Origin: Actinomycetota bacterium
Lineage (GTDB): Bacteria > Actinomycetota > Thermoleophilia > Gaiellales > Gaiellaceae
Reading direction: 5' to 3'
DNA length: 6,590 nucleotides
Assembly: GCA_013821525.1 (NCBI GenBank)
Contig: JACDGR010000193.1
Location: 1 to 6,590 of the forward strand
The notes under the pieces were generated by a model. That model made no database searches. It had not been told where the DNA came from and was given only the letters and a program-made list of their open reading frames with translations. How positions within the stretch are numbered: the first letter of the stretch is position 1; every line of letters begins with the position of its first letter. Positions 6,194-6,590 of the stretch are shown one piece after another. The translations under genes and the position numbers were made by a program.

Positions 6194-6557
6194 AACGAAT
6201 CCCGGTGTCGATCGAGAAGTTCCGAACCGTGACCCTGCCCGCGATCACGATTACCGTGCGTGGCGCGTATCCAAACCGGGCACCTGCGATCGCAACGGTG
6301 TACCTGCCGGCCGACAGAGCGATCCGGTAATCGCCGGCGGAATCGGTCACCGCTGCGCGCGAAAATCCAGCTCGCGCGAAGATGAGCTTCATGCCCCGCG
6401 CGGGGGCCGAGCACGGAAGCTCAGCCCGGCAAACCGGCCGGGCAGGAGACTTGCTGACGCGACCAGATAGCCCACTGGTCGACGCACCAGCCGGGGCGAC
6501 GAGGACGGCGAGGACGGCGAGGACGGCGAGGAGGACACCTGCAAGGATCAGCTTCAT
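6192..6557 (-). CDS. Small secreted protein, carboxypeptidase-regulatory-like fold
   Basis: The 121-residue product begins with a signal peptide (MK, then a Leu/Ala/Val-rich core to about residue 21, cleavage likely near PAGA-S at 22-26). The mature part of about 95 residues starts GLSGRV and contains TDSAGDYRIALSAGRYTV (71-88) and ends FSIDTGIR. This pattern of a short strand, D-x-x-G-x-Y-x-I, then GRYTV is that of carboxypeptidase regulatory-like (transthyretin-type) beta-sandwich domains. C43 and C49 (PVCRAELPCSAP) could form a disulfide outside the cell. I recall similar short exported proteins from Thermoleophilia-like actinobacteria but cannot confirm that here. The substrate or partner is unknown; a role at the cell surface is inferred only from the signal peptide. 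The ATG at 6557 has no Shine-Dalgarno but follows a -10 element by 7 bases. It converges on lipA. Confidence 0.8.
   Translation of the reverse strand: MKLILAGVLLAVLAVLAVLVAPAGASTSGLSGRVSKSPARPVCRAELPCSAPARGMKLIFARAGFSRAAVTDSAGDYRIALSAGRYTVAIAGARFGYAPRTVIVIAGRVTVRNFSIDTGIR
6501..6527. repeat. 9-base tandem repeat, three copies, in signal peptide
   Basis: Three perfect copies of GAGGACGGC, followed by a partial GAGGAGGAC, lie in the minus-strand secreted-protein gene. Read on that strand they encode the repeated residues Leu-Ala-Val in the hydrophobic core of the signal peptide. Because the unit is a multiple of three, copy-number change would alter core length without breaking the frame. Confidence 0.85.
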
Positions 6558-6570
6558 ATCCGAGATGGTA
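6558..6570 (-). promoter_or_regulatory. Probable -10 element of a leaderless transcript
   Basis: On the minus strand TACCAT (6570-6565) fits TANNNT and is followed by exactly 7 bases before the ATG at 6557, the same spacing as at lipA. No Shine-Dalgarno is present in the spacer. A -35 box would fall at about 6588-6593, partly beyond the window end, so it cannot be judged. Confidence 0.5.
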
Positions 6571-6590
6571 GCGCCGGTTCACGCGAAGGC

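Noticed and set aside
5408..6232. Second plus-strand frame of 274 residues within lipA
   Set aside because: The in-frame lipA sequence carries all family motifs; this frame is Arg/Asp-rich shadow.
6379..6396. Internal repeat of the start sequence (MKLI occurs at residues 1 and 56 of the minus-strand protein)
   Set aside because: The similarity covers only four residues and the flanks differ. The internal Met lies within the folded domain, so it is probably chance.
1..6590. CRISPR arrays, tRNA or rRNA genes, insertion sequences or phage genes
   Set aside because: I looked for these and saw none; the window is densely coding with core metabolic genes.

Overview
The window comes from a high-GC genome and carries the end of an aerobic respiratory-chain operon, followed by lipoyl synthase (lipA) and, on the opposite strand, a small secreted protein. 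The gene order (oxidase subunits I and III, then a membrane-anchored diheme cytochrome c, a three-helix Rieske protein and an eight-helix cytochrome b) is the ctaE-qcrCAB arrangement typical of Actinobacteria. Together with the style of the small secreted protein, it suggests a deep-branching actinobacterium, possibly class Thermoleophilia. The class is an inference, not something the sequence proves.

Layout. Positions 1-1148 hold the 3' part of ctaD (oxidase subunit I, with an extra C-terminal two-helix extension). ctaE (subunit III, 1145-1717) follows, then an unrecognised 124-residue three-helix membrane protein (1714-2088), then qcrC (2085-2876), qcrA (2873-3862) and qcrB (3859-5205). All five junctions between these six genes are 4-base stop/start overlaps of the form NTGA, so the genes are almost certainly one transcript with coupled translation. 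After a 41-base gap comes lipA (5247-6167). A convergent gene for a small exported beta-sandwich-like protein lies at 6557-6192 on the minus strand. lipA and this last gene both have a TANNNT -10 element exactly 7 bases before the ATG and no Shine-Dalgarno, the layout of leaderless transcripts.

How the genes work together. QcrB and QcrA oxidise menaquinol. Electrons pass through the two hemes of membrane-anchored QcrC directly to the cytochrome oxidase, as in the actinobacterial III-IV supercomplex, so no soluble cytochrome c is needed. The small membrane protein, lodged between the oxidase and bc genes with tightly coupled translation, is a reasonable candidate for an accessory subunit or assembly factor. 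Subunit II (ctaC) and the start of ctaD would be expected upstream, outside the window.

Nothing here looks like a defence, mobile or wholly new system. The points most worth a second look are the unassigned protein, two substitutions at normally conserved oxidase positions (K-pathway lysine to Gln, Mg-site His to Thr), the uniform NTGA overlaps, the matched leaderless promoters and a 9-base tandem repeat inside a signal peptide.
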